DNA of 64,000 nt from Streptomyces sp. GQFP (GTDB lineage Bacteria; Actinomycetota; Actinomycetes; Streptomycetales; Streptomycetaceae). Below the pieces are notes generated by a model. It did no database searches and was not told the DNA's origin. It saw only the letters and a program-made list of their open reading frames with translations. This document shows, piece by piece, positions 45,640-55,112 of the stretch; positions within the stretch are counted from its first letter, which is position 1; the number at the start of each line of letters is the position of its first letter. Both the position numbers and the translations under genes were made by a program. The DNA is taken from positions 2,108,001 to 2,172,000 of the forward strand of contig NZ_CP089312.1 in NCBI RefSeq assembly GCF_021545335.1. The letters are read 5' to 3'.

Positions 45640-46887
45640 TCAGTCGAACTCGCGCAGCGCGGTGACGAGTTGGCGCCCCTCGGCAGCGCCCCGGCGCAGC
45701 AGGAGAGCGGCTGTGGTGTGCAGCTCGTTCCAAGAGTGCGGGCGGCCGACGGCGGAGGCATCGGGCACGGCCTCCAGCGCCACAGTGAGCGCCTGTGCGG
45801 CCTCCCCGGCTCCGGCGCAGGCGTGGGCCAGGCAGGTGCGGTACCAGGTCTTGTCACGGCGGTACTCGTCCGGCAGGGCGGCCAGCCCCACCGTGAGGTG
45901 GTCCACGGCCGCGCGCCAGTCCCGCAGGTGCAGCGCGGACATGCCCCGCTGGAGCGTGAACCATGTCTCGCCGTAGAAGTACATCCAGACCGGTTCGTCC
46001 TCGGGGCGCTCGGCTGCCCGGCCGATGAGGTCCTGTGCCTCGTCCAGGAACCGGGTGGCGTCGTCACCGTCACCGTTGAGCGCGTGGCCCCGGGCAGCCA
46101 TCTGCGCCGCCATGCCCTGCACCCCGAGCGACGTCCCCGACGCCGACCAACGCGCTGCTTCAGCGAGCCGGACAGCCCGGTCTCCGCGTCCGCCGGACCA
46201 CGCCATGTGGGCCTTCATCGACAGCGTGGTGGCGGCCATGTTGGGGTCTCCGGCCTCCAGCGCCCATTCGTGACTCCGGTCGTACCAGGCCAGCGCGGCG
46301 GCCGTCTGCCACTGGTCCTGCGCCATCCACGCGAGGAACTGAGCGTGCTCGGACGCGAGACGGACCACGCGGTCGGCCAACGGGCCACGGGCGCCGGCAT
46401 AGAGGTCCACGACAGTGCGGAGCTGCTGACGCATCACGTCCACCAGGGGGCGGGAACCGATCTGGTCCTCGGCCCGGCGGTGCTCGGCCAGCAGCCGGTC
46501 AAGCCAGTCCAATGTGGGGGCGTCGACCCTGTGTCCGTTGTCGACCACGCTCGTGATCCGGGTCAGCAGGTCGTCATCAGGCCCGGGGCCCGGGAGCACC
46601 AGCCGGGCGACCTGCTGAGCCGGGGCCAGGGCCCCCGCCCGGCTGAGGTCCGCCGGGACGTCCAGACCGGAGCGGATGCGCTGCTGTACCTCCACCGAGG
46701 TCACCCGCCAGTGGCCCCGCTCGATGGCGGAGACGTCCGGCTGGACCAGGCCGACGCGCTCACCCAGCTTGGTCTGGCTGAGGCCTGTGAGCTTCCGGTA
46801 CGTGCGGAAGACGGCACCCCAGTCCTCGGCGGTGACAGCGGCGATGAGCTGCGGATGTGCCCACAGGTCCGGTCCGGAATCCCCCAT
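45640..46887 (-). CDS. XRE-family regulator with TPR-like helical domain
   Basis: A 415-residue protein with an N-terminal Cro/C1 HTH (about 20-75: GLSQTKLGERVGLVQPDVSAIERG) and a long helical repeat domain (about 110-415) of TPR type, with typical repeats around WALEAGDPNMAATTLSMKAHMAWSGGRGD. Such regulators in streptomycetes control development or antibiotic genes, often with a peptide or small partner protein. ATG 46887 lacks a Shine-Dalgarno sequence and follows a TATAT-containing direct repeat, so a leaderless message is possible. It is divergent from the DUF6415 gene. Confidence 0.85.
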   Translation of the reverse strand: MGDSGPDLWAHPQLIAAVTAEDWGAVFRTYRKLTGLSQTKLGERVGLVQPDVSAIERGHWRVTSVEVQQRIRSGLDVPADLSRAGALAPAQQVARLVLPGPGPDDDLLTRITSVVDNGHRVDAPTLDWLDRLLAEHRRAEDQIGSRPLVDVMRQQLRTVVDLYAGARGPLADRVVRLASEHAQFLAWMAQDQWQTAAALAWYDRSHEWALEAGDPNMAATTLSMKAHMAWSGGRGDRAVRLAEAARWSASGTSLGVQGMAAQMAARGHALNGDGDDATRFLDEAQDLIGRAAERPEDEPVWMYFYGETWFTLQRGMSALHLRDWRAAVDHLTVGLAALPDEYRRDKTWYRTCLAHACAGAGEAAQALTVALEAVPDASAVGRPHSWNELHTTAALLLRRGAAEGRQLVTALREFD

Positions 46888-46897
46888 GGAATCAACG

Positions 46898-46920
46898 ATA
46901 TAGGGCCTCCATATAGGGCC
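46898..46920. promoter_or_regulatory. Direct repeat in the XRE regulator promoter
   Basis: ATATAGGGCC occurs at 46898-46907 and 46911-46920, a 13-base period, beginning 11 bases upstream of the regulator's start on the minus strand. The AT-rich halves may double as a -10 element. An autoregulatory site is inferred. Further right, CCCCGG and CCGGGG (46970-47000) could form a leader hairpin before the DUF6415 gene. Confidence 0.5.
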
Positions 46921-47023
46921 GCCCAATTGTGGCGGATGAGGAAGCTCAGAAGGGTTGACACGCAAGAACCCCGGCAGCCTGGCAGGGCCCCGGGGCTTGG
47001 CCAACCTGAGGAAGCAGGTCAAC

Positions 47024-47374
47024 ATGTCGCAAGCTACAACCCCCACGAGTGACACGGCAGGGGATCTCCCTCTGGACATCGAGTCCATGCGCTCCAGCGC
47101 CCTTCGCCTGATGGGTCCGGAGGCTCAAGTGCCCCCGTCCGATGTCGAGCTGGCAACGCTGACGCTGACTCTGCGAGGGCATCTGAAGCTTCTGGTCCCC
47201 GAGGTGGAGTCTGTCGCCCGCAAGCTGTCGGAGGACGACGTACCGAGGCCGTGCGCACTGGTGTGCGCCCGTGAGGCCCGGCAGCGGCTCAGCCTTCCTC
47301 CGGGGCTCGCGCACGCCCGGCGAATCTCCCGCTCGGTCAACGCGCTGTGCGACCACATGGAGGCACTGTCGTGA
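47024..47374 (+). CDS. DUF6415-family protein
   Basis: A 116-residue helical protein matching the DUF6415 'natural product biosynthesis' family as recalled: LTLRGHLKLLVPEVESVARKL, EDDVPRPCALVCAREARQRL, then AHARRISRSVNALCDHMEAL. The biochemical role of the family is unknown; members are scattered near regulators and mobile DNA in Streptomyces. ATG 47024 is preceded by GAGGAAGCAGG. The stop overlaps the next small gene as GTGA. It is divergent from the XRE/TPR regulator, which may control it. Confidence 0.78.
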   Translation: MSQATTPTSDTAGDLPLDIESMRSSALRLMGPEAQVPPSDVELATLTLTLRGHLKLLVPEVESVARKLSEDDVPRPCALVCAREARQRLSLPPGLAHARRISRSVNALCDHMEALS

Positions 47375-47586
47375 GCGAGCAGCGGTGGGAGGAGGAATCC
47401 GGGGGCGCGGGCGACATTCAAGCCGTCGCAGGGGATGCGGAGTTCATCCGGATCCATGAGGAGTCGTACGACGTGGCGACGTACCGACGGATGCTGGATC
47501 ACGGGCAGTCCTGCCCGGAGTGCAGGGAAGGCGTGTGCCCCGAGGCGCGCGCCCTGTGGAGGGCGGTCAAGAGGCGGGAGCCGTAA
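47371..47586 (+). CDS. Small Cys-containing protein coupled to DUF6415
   Basis: A 71-residue acidic protein, translationally coupled by a GTGA overlap to the DUF6415 gene. The C-terminal half has ARRMLDHGQ-like helix followed by SCPECREGVCPEARALW, giving three Cys in a C-x2-C-x4-C pattern plus a nearby His, which suggests a small metal site. No family name is recognised with certainty. The gene pair with DUF6415 looks like a conserved accessory unit. Its end abuts a decayed recombinase. Confidence 0.65.
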   Translation: MSEQRWEEESGGAGDIQAVAGDAEFIRIHEESYDVATYRRMLDHGQSCPECREGVCPEARALWRAVKRREP

Positions 47587-47612
47587 CCCCAACAGCATGG
47601 AGCCCAGCCCGG

Positions 47613-47860
47613 TGTTGCGCTTCGGGTCGGGCTCTGTCTCAAGGTCCCGAGCGGGCCGCTTCAGACGGTCCGTGTGCCAGACAAGCACGGCATCGGCCTC
47701 GCGAACAGACAGTATGTCGAGCAATTCCGCGTACGCGGGTCGCAGAGCGCGCTGGCCGCCTCTGCCGACGGCTGTGCGGTCGTCGTCGCTTGAACGCCAC
47801 AACGGACCAACCGAGGTCGGCTGCGAACCTGCGGCAAGCTTCCTCCTGCCGGGCAACCCC
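47613..47860 (-). pseudogene. Serine recombinase (resolvase/integrase) remnant
   Basis: Two frames on the minus strand together resemble the N-terminal catalytic domain of a large serine recombinase. One frame (47795-47860) gives ARQEEACRRFAADLGWSVV; the other (47613-47748) gives LRPAYAELLDILSVREADA, VLVWHTDRLKRPARDLE. The order is correct and the frame changes near 47795. The catalytic Ser region and the DNA-binding C-terminus are missing. This is the trace of a lost integrative element and supports a horizontally acquired origin for the 44-48 kb patch. Confidence 0.7.
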
Positions 47861-47918
47861 TTCGGCCTTGCCGGCCGGGTCGTGGCCCCTGCTGGGATTC
47901 GGGCGCGGAACGCGCACC

Positions 47919-47966
47919 GACAGGGGCGCGGGGAACCGCGCGACCAGCCCCCACCGGCCCGCGCCG
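47919..47966. repeat. Dispersed GC-rich repeat, short form, beside the recombinase remnant
   Basis: Contains CAGGGGCGCGGGGAACCGCG, CGACCAGCC and CCCACCGGCCCGCGCC. It lies between the recombinase remnant and the 3' end of the DUF6099 gene, marking the boundary from accessory to conserved genes. Confidence 0.8.
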
Positions 47967-47983
47967 GACAAACGAACGCCCGC

Positions 47984-48457
47984 CTACCCGGCGACCCGCT
48001 CCGCTCCCCCCGCCGCCTCCCGCGCCGCCAGCTTTCGGAGCATCTCCAGGACCCGGTCGCGGGATTCGTCCGCCGCGTCGATCGACTCCATGCACTGCCA
48101 GTACGTCGTCTCGTCGCGTGCCGCGCTCGCGATGCCGACCAGGGCGATGCCCGCCTCGCCGAGGAGATTGCCCAGCCAGAGGAGGGCCTGGCGGGCGTCG
48201 CCCAGCTCGGTCAGCTGGGCCGCGCGTAACGCGCCGACGGCGAGGCGCGGTTCGTCGAGCACTCCGCAGCCCCGGCCCGCCAGTTCGGTCAACCCCAGTG
48301 CCTCGCCCCGCAGTTCGGGTGGCCCGGTGACTGCGAGGCGGCTGCCTATCGCCTGCGCGAGGGCCTGTGCCTGCCACACCTCCCTCAGGGTCTCCGGCAC
48401 ACCGTCGCTGCCCGCGAGGGCACGTCTGCTCGTCAGGATGAGCCGCACCGCGTCCAT
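47984..48457 (-). CDS. DUF6099-family protein
   Basis: A 157-residue helical protein of the DUF6099 family: MDAVRLILTSRRALAGSDG at the start, WQAQALAQAIGSRLAVTGPP, then ETTYWQCMESIDAADESRDR near the end. The family is common and conserved in streptomycetes and has no known function. ATG 48457 matches the conserved N-terminus and has GGGGG upstream. It begins a minus-strand stretch with the MazG-like and AAA genes but is separated from them by 157 bases. Confidence 0.82.
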   Translation of the reverse strand: MDAVRLILTSRRALAGSDGVPETLREVWQAQALAQAIGSRLAVTGPPELRGEALGLTELAGRGCGVLDEPRLAVGALRAAQLTELGDARQALLWLGNLLGEAGIALVGIASAARDETTYWQCMESIDAADESRDRVLEMLRKLAAREAAGGAERVAG

Positions 48458-48614
48458 GCGCTGCCCCCGTCTGTCCCGACGCGCTCTCGCACGTCCGCCC
48501 AAATTCCACCGTCCACTACCCAGAGTGAAGTGCTGTGGGACGAAAAGCCAGAGGAAGACGGAAATCTGCGGACAACAAATGGGGAACGAACCGCATTTTG
48601 ACTCCGGAGAGTAA

Positions 48615-48965
48615 CTATTTCGGCGGGAACCTCCGTTCGTTGCGGTCGATCTTCGCGTCGAGGGCCGCGAGCGCGTCGATCCCGAGCACCTCGCACAGCT
48701 GGAGCAGATAGGCGAGTACGTCCGCGACCTCGTCCGTCACGCGGTGGGCGGTGTCCGCGTCGTCCATCACCCGCGCCGACTCCTCGGGCGTCAACCACTG
48801 GAAGATCTCGACCAGTTCGGACGCCTCCACACTGAGCGCGGCGGCGAGGTTCTTGGGGGTGTGGAACGGCTGCCAGTTCCGTGCCGCCGCGAACTCGGCC
48901 AGCCTGCGCTGGAGTTGCGCCACGTCCAGATCCTGCCGCTGTTCGGGGTGTTCCTGATCAGTCAC
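48615..48965 (-). CDS. MazG-like nucleotide pyrophosphohydrolase
   Basis: A 116-residue all-alpha NTP-pyrophosphatase. The metal-binding helices are SVEASELVEIFQW (about residues 45-57) and TDEVADVLAYLLQLCEVLG (about 78-96), typical of dCTPase/RS21-C6-type MazG proteins that clean the nucleotide pool. GTG 48965 overlaps the stop of the upstream ATPase gene as GTGA, showing coupling. The short length and single domain indicate the dimeric or tetrameric class. Cytoplasmic. Confidence 0.9.
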   Translation of the reverse strand: MTDQEHPEQRQDLDVAQLQRRLAEFAAARNWQPFHTPKNLAAALSVEASELVEIFQWLTPEESARVMDDADTAHRVTDEVADVLAYLLQLCEVLGIDALAALDAKIDRNERRFPPK

Positions 48966-50131
48966 GGCTTCAGGTGTACCACCGTCGCCCCTGCCACTCC
49001 CCGCGCCCACGACGCGTCGCTCACCGCCCCGAGCAGGCGGATGTGCCCGCGGTCGCACATCCGTACCGCCAGGCCCAGGAGTTGCTCGCGCTGACGTACG
49101 TCCAGGGCGCGGTCGAAACCGTCGGCCAGGACCGTGAGTGTCTGGAGGGCGTCGGGCACCTCGCCGGGGCGGTCGACCGTCAGGACGCCGGGGCCGGTCA
49201 GCAGGACCAGTGCCAGGCCCGCGTATCTCAACTCGCCGTCGCCCAGCCTGCCGAAGTGGGTGAGCACGCCGTCGCCCCGGTCGAGTACGGCTCTGACGCG
49301 GCCGTCGGCGACCCGGTCGGCGCGTACGTCCGTGACCGGGCCCGCGCAGCCCTCGCGGACGGCGGCGGTCAACAGCCCATGGCGGATGGCGCATTCGGTA
49401 CCGGTGCGCCAGAGGACCTCGGCCAGGTTGTCGCAACCCGGCAGCAGGCGTCCGCTGCTCACCGGGACCGCCGCGCGCATCCGGTCTGGGCGTGGGTCGC
49501 AGGCGAAGACCGACCGCAGTGCGACCACCATCTGCTCGGCGGCGGCGATGACCCTGCGCTCTCCGTCGGTCCGGCCGGCCACCTTCAACGGCAACAGGGC
49601 CGTACCGAGCCGGTCGTCCGGCATCGAGACGCGCGTGACCGATTCCGAACCGGCGGTGTGCCAGGCGGCCTGGACGAAGCGGCGGCCGGGATCGCGCAGT
49701 GCCGTCTCCAGCAGGACCACTCCACCCGCGCTCAACCGCTCGCCCACGATGCGCAGTTCGGGCTCGGCCTGCACGGCGACGTCGAGTTGTACCGGACCCT
49801 CGGGACCGTCCGCCGTACAGCCGATGCGGAAGCCGCGCCTGCGCTGGGCGTCGGGGCGGGCGCGTTCCGGTACGCAGGCGGCCGGGTTCGGGAAGGCCTC
49901 GCCGACGGCGGCGCCGGAGCCGAGGCGGGCCAGTGACTCGTACGCCCTGAGGGCTGTCGTCTTGCCACTGCCGCTCGGCCCGGCGAGAAGGGTGAGCCGC
50001 CCGAGCGGCAGGCTCACCCGGCGGTGCCCCGCGTACGCGGAGAGCCGCAGTTCGGTGACGCTCGGCCGCTCGGGACGCGGCGCTGTCTGCTTCTGCGCTG
50101 CGGCGGGCGGTAGATCCATTGACAGGGTCAT
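48962..50131 (-). CDS. AAA (RecF/SMC-like) ATP-binding protein
   Basis: A 389-residue ABC-type ATPase. Walker A is GPSGSGKTT (about residues 52-60); the signature-like segment LGDGELRYAGLALVLL and the Walker B-type VLTVDRPGE lie near the C-terminus, separated by a long central insertion, as in RecF/SMC-type or AAA_15/21 proteins. It is translationally coupled to a MazG-like hydrolase, so a role in nucleotide sensing or stress is conceivable, though conserved synteny with a housekeeping function is equally likely. ATG 50131 lacks a close Shine-Dalgarno sequence; ATG 50119 is an alternative. Confidence 0.75.
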   Translation of the reverse strand: MTLSMDLPPAAAQKQTAPRPERPSVTELRLSAYAGHRRVSLPLGRLTLLAGPSGSGKTTALRAYESLARLGSGAAVGEAFPNPAACVPERARPDAQRRRGFRIGCTADGPEGPVQLDVAVQAEPELRIVGERLSAGGVVLLETALRDPGRRFVQAAWHTAGSESVTRVSMPDDRLGTALLPLKVAGRTDGERRVIAAAEQMVVALRSVFACDPRPDRMRAAVPVSSGRLLPGCDNLAEVLWRTGTECAIRHGLLTAAVREGCAGPVTDVRADRVADGRVRAVLDRGDGVLTHFGRLGDGELRYAGLALVLLTGPGVLTVDRPGEVPDALQTLTVLADGFDRALDVRQREQLLGLAVRMCDRGHIRLLGAVSDASWARGVAGATVVHLKP

Positions 50132-50227
50132 AACCGGACCGTAGGGCTCCGCCCGCGCGGCGAACCGTTCCGTCCGCCGCACCTTCCTACGAACGGGGGA
50201 TCACCGGTTTTTGCGGCCGGGTCGCTC

Positions 50228-50617
50228 TCAGTGTCCGGGGACCCCCGCTCCGCCCATGAGGCCCCCGACCTCCGTACCTGGCGGGGTGAGAAGGAACACG
50301 TTCCGGTCGACCCGGTGCATCCCGCTCGCCAGACCGAAGACGACGCCCGTGCTGAAATCGAGGACGCGCTTGGCGGTGTCCGTCTCGGCGCCGGTCAGGT
50401 CGAGGAGCACCGGAATGCCCGCCATCAGGGTTTCCGCGACGTCCCGCGCGTCCGCGAAGACATTGACGCGCAGGACGACGAAACGCCGCCTGGCCTCGGT
50501 CTCCGCCTCGGGTATCGACCGGTGGCCCACCGCGGACGGCCAGGCGTCCCGGCCTCTCAGCGGTACGACCTGGGCGAGCCCCTCCCACTGTTCGTCGGTG
50601 ACATCGTGGCTGTTCAT
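50228..50617 (-). CDS. SepF-like cell-division protein
   Basis: A 129-residue protein with the SepF core: RRFVVLRVNVFADARDVAETLMAGIPVLLDLTG, then AKRVLDFSTGVVFGLASGMHRVDRNVFLLTPP (each read as shorter blocks such as IPVLLDLTG and DFSTGVVFGLASG). SepF polymerises and tethers FtsZ. Streptomycetes have a main SepF in the dcw cluster and shorter SepF-like paralogues; this one lacks the long N-terminal linker and membrane helix, so it is a paralogue. ATG 50617 has GGAG seven bases upstream. It is divergent from the nitrate reductase gene. Confidence 0.85.
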   Translation of the reverse strand: MNSHDVTDEQWEGLAQVVPLRGRDAWPSAVGHRSIPEAETEARRRFVVLRVNVFADARDVAETLMAGIPVLLDLTGAETDTAKRVLDFSTGVVFGLASGMHRVDRNVFLLTPPGTEVGGLMGGAGVPGH

Positions 50618-50780
50618 CGACCCACTCCGCCCTGGCTCGCACTGGCTGTCTGCATCAGCCAATTCTTACGCATGGTCACCCGATCGGCCCAATACGACAC
50701 GCTCAGCGACCCCCTATGTGAGATATATCCGAACACCTATACGTACCTCACAGCACTGACACTCTGGCTGTGCAGCGGGT

Positions 50781-50819
50781 GTAACCGCTCATGATCAGGT
50801 CATGTGACATCGACGTAAC
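50781..50819 (+). promoter_or_regulatory. Candidate GlnR box upstream of the nitrate reductase gene
   Basis: GTGAC-n6-GTAAC at 50804-50819 fits the GlnR a-site/b-site pair (gTnAc-n6-GaAAc) in 9 of 10 positions counting N as match. A second GTAAC-n6-TGATC lies at 50781-50796 with a 7-base gap. The pair ends 72 bases upstream of the start. Nitrate assimilation genes are known GlnR targets in streptomycetes. Confidence 0.6.
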
Positions 50820-50891
50820 GGGCAATTCGTACGCTCGTCGGCAGCAGGCCCGGTACGGAGCAGGGCAGGGCAGGGCAGAGAAAGGCAGCAC

Positions 50892-53800
50892 GTGACCACT
50901 ACCCCCACGACCACGCAGGTGCGGACCGTGTGCTCGTACTGCGGTGTGGGCTGCGGAATCGTGCTGGACGTCGGGCTCGGGCCCGACGGACGGCGTACGG
51001 TCTTCAAGGCGTCCGGGGACAAGGCGCACCCCGCGAACGCCGGGCGGCTGTGCACGAAGGGCGCGACCACCGCCGACATGCTGAGCGCGCCGGGCCGGCT
51101 GACCACCGCGCTGGTCCGGGACGGCTCGGACGACCGGGGCGAGGAGCTGGTGCCCGCGCCCGTCGCGGACGCGATCGCGGAGACCGCGCGGCGGCTGCGC
51201 GCGATCGTCGACGAGCACGGGCCGGACGCCGTCGCCTTCTATGTCTCCGGGCAGATGGGCCTTGAGGCCCAGTATCTGGCGAACAAGCTGGCCAAGGGGT
51301 TCGTCGGGACCAATCAGATCGAGTCCAACTCGCGGCTGTGCATGGCGAGTGCCGGTACCGGATACAAGCTGTCGCTGGGCGCCGACGGGCCGCCCGGCTC
51401 GTACGACGACTTCGACCACGCCGACGCCTTCCTCGTCATCGGGTCGAACATGGCCGACTGCCATCCGATCCTGTATCTGCGGATGATGGAGCGGGTCAAG
51501 GCGGGGGCCAAGCTGATCGTGGTCGATCCGCGGCGTACCGCCACCGCCGCCAAGGCCGATCTCTTCCTGCAGATCAAGCCTGGGACTGATCTCGCCTTTC
51601 TCAACGGTCTGCTTCATCTCCTGCACGCCGACGGGCACACCGACCCGGAGTTCATCGCCGCCCACACCGAGGGCTGGGAGGAGATGCCCGGCTTCCTCGA
51701 CGACTATCCGCCGGACGCCGTCTCCGCGATCACCGGGATTCCCGAGGACGACATCCGGGAAGCCGCGCGGATCATCGGGGCGGCCGATGACTGGATGAGC
51801 TGCTGGACCATGGGGCTCAACCAGTCCACGCACGGCACCTGGAACACGAACGCCCTGGTCAATCTGCATCTCGCGACGGGTGCGATCTGCCGGCCCGGCA
51901 GCGGGCCCTTCTCCCTCACCGGGCAGCCGAACGCCATGGGCGGCCGGGAGATGGGGTACATGGGGCCGGGGCTGCCCGGGCAGCGGTCGGTGCTGGTGGA
52001 CGAGGAGCGGGCGTTCGTCGAGGACCTGTGGGAGCTGCCGGCCGGCACACTCCGCAAGGACGGCGCCGGGCACGGCACGGTCGAGATGTTCCGGCGGATG
52101 GCCGAGGGCCACATCAAGGCCTGCTGGATCATCTGCACCAACCCGGTCGCCTCGGTCGCCAATCGCCGTACGGTCATCGAGGGCCTGGAGGCCGCCGAGT
52201 TCGTCGTCACCCAGGACGTCTTCGCCGAGACCGAGACCAACGCGTACGCCGATGTCGTCCTGCCCGGTGCGATGTGGACCGAGGCGGAGGGCGTCCTCGT
52301 CAACAGTGAGCGCAGCCTCACCCTCGCCCAGGCCGCCGTGGACCCGCCCGGCGACGCCATGGCCGACTGGCGGATCATCGCGGCCGTCGCCCGTGCGATG
52401 GGGTTCGAGGGGTTCGCGTACGAGAGCGCGGCGGACGTCTTCGAGGAGCTGAAGCGGGCCTGGAACCCGAAGACCGGGTGGGACCTTCGGGGCGTGACGT
52501 ACGAGCGGCTGCGGGAGACTCCCGTGCAGTGGCCGGCCGCCTCCGTGGACGGGCCCGCGCGCAACCCCATTCGCTACCAGGGGGACGAGGGACTGCGGTT
52601 CCCCACGGCCAGTGGGCGTGGCGTCTTCTTCGCCCGGCCGCATCTGCCCGCCGCCGAACTGCCCGACGACGACTTCCCGTTCGTCCTCAACACCGGGCGC
52701 GTGCAGCACCAGTGGCACACCCTCACGAAGACGGGCAAGGTCGCCAAGCTCAACAAGCTGAACTCCGGGCCGTTCGTGGAGGTACACCCGGAGGACGCCC
52801 GGGAGTTGGGCGTCGTGGACGGCGACCCGGTCGAGGTCGCCTCGCGGCGCGGGCGGGCCGTGCTGCCGGCGGTCGTCACGGACCGGGTGCGTCCGGGGTG
52901 CGTCTTCGCGCCCTTCCACTGGAACGACCTCTTCGGTGAGTACCTCAGCATCAACGCGGTGACGAGCGACGCGGTCGATCCGCTGTCCCTGCAGCCGGAG
53001 TTCAAGGTCTGCGCGGTGTCCCTGGTCAAGGTGCACAAGCCCGAGGCCGAGGTGCAGCACCCCGAGGTCCCCGAGCCCGTGCGCACACAAATCCCGGTGC
53101 CGGTACCGGAGTTGGCGTTCACGCCCGCTCCCCCGCCCGTCCTCAGCTCCCAGGAACGCCAGTACCTCTCGGGCTTCCTCGCCGGGTTGCCCACCGGCGC
53201 CGCGGGGACTCCGGTGCTGCCCGCCTCCGCTCCCTTCAGCGCCGAGCACGCCGACTGGGTGAACGGGATGCTCGCCGGCATGTACTCCCGGGCCCTGGAC
53301 GCACCGCCGCAGCAACAGGTCGGTGTCGAGGTCGAGTTGGCCGGGCGGGAGGTCGTCGTGCTGTGGGCCTCCCAGACCGGCAACGCCGAGGAGCTGGCGG
53401 GCGCGGCTGCTGAACGGCTGAACGCCGGCGGGCACCGGGCGAGGCTCGTCGGCATGGACGAGGCCGATGTGGCCGCCCTCGCGCGCGGTGCCGATCTCCT
53501 CTTCATCACCAGCACGTTCGGCGACGGCGACGCCCCCGACAACGGCTCCGGCCTCTGGGACACGCTCTCCGGGGAGCAGGCGCCACGGCTGGACGGCGTG
53601 CGGTACGCCGTCCTCGCGCTGGGCGACTCCTCGTACGACGACTTCTGCGGGCACGGGCGCCGACTGGACGCGCGACTCGACGAGTTGGGGGCGGTACGGA
53701 TCGCGCCGCGCACCGACTGCGAGCCCGACTTCGAGCCGTCGGCGGACGCGTGGCTCGACCAGGTGCTCGACGGGCTGGAGACGGACAGCGAAAAGACGGT

Positions 53801-54986
53801 TTCCGCTCCCGCTGCTCCCGCTGCTCCTGCTGCTCCCGCTCCCGCTCCCGCTCCCGTCGTCCGGTCCGCCAAGCCCGCCCCCTCCCCCGCCCGGCTCGTC
53901 GGCAACCGGCTGCTCAGCCTTCCCGGCGCAACCAAGGAGGTGCGCCGGTTCACCTTCGACACGAGCGGTACGGGACTGGCGTACGAGGCGGGCGACGCGC
54001 TCGGCGTTCGGCCCGTCAACTCCGCCTCCCTGGTGGCGGAATGGCTGGCCGTGACCGGACTGGACGCGTCAACCGGCGTGATCGTGAACGGAGTTGGTGA
54101 GTTCTCGCTCTCCGAGGCGCTGCACGGGCAGCTCGACATCACCCGGATCACGTCCGACCTGCTCCGCTTCATCTCTGAACGGGCCCGGGACAACCGGGAG
54201 TTGAAGAAGCTGATGCGGTCCGACAACAAGGACGGGCTGGCCCGCTGGTCCTGGGGTCGGCAGGCCGTCGACGTGGTCGCCGAGTACGGGGTGCGGGCGT
54301 CCGCGCAGGAGTGGGTGGGGGTGCTGCGGAGGCTTCAGCCCCGGCTGTACTCCATCTCGTCGAGCCCGCTCGTCGACCCGGCGCGAGTCTCGCTGACGGT
54401 GTCCGTGGTGCGGTACGAGAACCTGCGTGGCGTGCCGCGCGGCGGAGTCTGCTCGCCCTTCCTGGCCGACGCCGGGCCGGACACGGCGGTGCCCGTCTTC
54501 GTGCAGCGCTCGCCGCACTTCCGGCCCCCGGCGGACGCCTCGACGCCGATGGTGATGGTCGGGCCGGGGACCGGGGTCGCGCCGTTCGTGGGGTTCCTGG
54601 AGGAGCGGAGGGCGCTCGGGCACACGGCGCAGAACTGGCTGTTCTTCGGCGAGCAGCACCGCGCCACCGACTTCTACTACGAGGACGAGCTGGCCGAACT
54701 GGTGGCCGAGGGCACCCTCAGCCGCCTGGACACCGCGTTCTCCCGCGACCAGCGCAACAAGGTGTACGTCCAGGACCGGATGCGCGAGCACGGGCCCGAG
54801 CTGTGGCACTGGCTCCAGGAGGGCGCCCACTTCTACGTCTGCGGCGACGCCTCCCGCATGGCCAAGGACGTGGACCGGGCGCTGCGGGACATCGCGGTGG
54901 CACACGGCGGACTGAGCGAGGAAGAGGCGGGCGTGTACGTGAAGCAGCTCGCGGCGGCGAAGCGTTACGTACGGGATGTCTACTGA
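50892..54986 (+). CDS. nasA: Self-contained NADPH-nitrate reductase (molybdenum subunit fused to CysJ-like reductase)
   Basis: A 1364-residue fusion. Residues about 1-740 are a Mo-bis-MGD nitrate reductase with an N-terminal [4Fe-4S] site (Cys14, Cys17, Cys21, Cys54). After a Pro-rich linker, a flavodoxin domain ([17 protein letters not shown], about 818) leads, through an Ala/Pro repeat (about 975-990), to an FAD domain ([10 protein letters not shown], about 1150) and an NADPH domain ([18 protein letters not shown], about 1222) ending [17 protein letters not shown]. Electrons can pass from NADPH to nitrate in one chain. The GTG start follows AAAGG and a GCAGG repeat. No sirohaem nitrite reductase gene is in the window. 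Confidence 0.93.
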   Translation: MTTTPTTTQVRTVCSYCGVGCGIVLDVGLGPDGRRTVFKASGDKAHPANAGRLCTKGATTADMLSAPGRLTTALVRDGSDDRGEELVPAPVADAIAETARRLRAIVDEHGPDAVAFYVSGQMGLEAQYLANKLAKGFVGTNQIESNSRLCMASAGTGYKLSLGADGPPGSYDDFDHADAFLVIGSNMADCHPILYLRMMERVKAGAKLIVVDPRRTATAAKADLFLQIKPGTDLAFLNGLLHLLHADGHTDPEFIAAHTEGWEEMPGFLDDYPPDAVSAITGIPEDDIREAARIIGAADDWMSCWTMGLNQSTHGTWNTNALVNLHLATGAICRPGSGPFSLTGQPNAMGGREMGYMGPGLPGQRSVLVDEERAFVEDLWELPAGTLRKDGAGHGTVEMFRRMAEGHIKACWIICTNPVASVANRRTVIEGLEAAEFVVTQDVFAETETNAYADVVLPGAMWTEAEGVLVNSERSLTLAQAAVDPPGDAMADWRIIAAVARAMGFEGFAYESAADVFEELKRAWNPKTGWDLRGVTYERLRETPVQWPAASVDGPARNPIRYQGDEGLRFPTASGRGVFFARPHLPAAELPDDDFPFVLNTGRVQHQWHTLTKTGKVAKLNKLNSGPFVEVHPEDARELGVVDGDPVEVASRRGRAVLPAVVTDRVRPGCVFAPFHWNDLFGEYLSINAVTSDAVDPLSLQPEFKVCAVSLVKVHKPEAEVQHPEVPEPVRTQIPVPVPELAFTPAPPPVLSSQERQYLSGFLAGLPTGAAGTPVLPASAPFSAEHADWVNGMLAGMYSRALDAPPQQQVGVEVELAGREVVVLWASQTGNAEELAGAAAERLNAGGHRARLVGMDEADVAALARGADLLFITSTFGDGDAPDNGSGLWDTLSGEQAPRLDGVRYAVLALGDSSYDDFCGHGRRLDARLDELGAVRIAPRTDCEPDFEPSADAWLDQVLDGLETDSEKTVSAPAAPAAPAAPAPAPAPVVRSAKPAPSPARLVGNRLLSLPGATKEVRRFTFDTSGTGLAYEAGDALGVRPVNSASLVAEWLAVTGLDASTGVIVNGVGEFSLSEALHGQLDITRITSDLLRFISERARDNRELKKLMRSDNKDGLARWSWGRQAVDVVAEYGVRASAQEWVGVLRRLQPRLYSISSSPLVDPARVSLTVSVVRYENLRGVPRGGVCSPFLADAGPDTAVPVFVQRSPHFRPPADASTPMVMVGPGTGVAPFVGFLEERRALGHTAQNWLFFGEQHRATDFYYEDELAELVAEGTLSRLDTAFSRDQRNKVYVQDRMREHGPELWHWLQEGAHFYVCGDASRMAKDVDRALRDIAVAHGGLSEEEAGVYVKQLAAAKRYVRDVY

Positions 54987-55032
54987 ATGCCCATATACAG
55001 CTACTAGCGAATGCCCATAAACGGCCACTAGC
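54985..55032. repeat. Tandem 24-bp imperfect repeat at the end of nasA
   Basis: Two head-to-tail copies (54985-55008 and 55009-55032) match at 21 of 24 positions; each starts GAATGCCCATA and ends ACTAGC. The first begins inside the nasA stop codon. The repeat is AT-rich relative to its surroundings and sits 80 bases before the next gene's start. Confidence 0.8.
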
Positions 55033-55112
55033 GGACATTCTTACCGGCCTCACACTGGACCCTTCACCTCCACCCGCACGCGGCACACCAGGCACGATTA
55101 CGTTCCACTGTC

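Noticed and set aside
50748..53654. Long minus-strand open frame opposite nasA (968 codons)
   Set aside because: It is antisense to a gene with unambiguous domain motifs, has no family signature and is biased in composition as a shadow frame.
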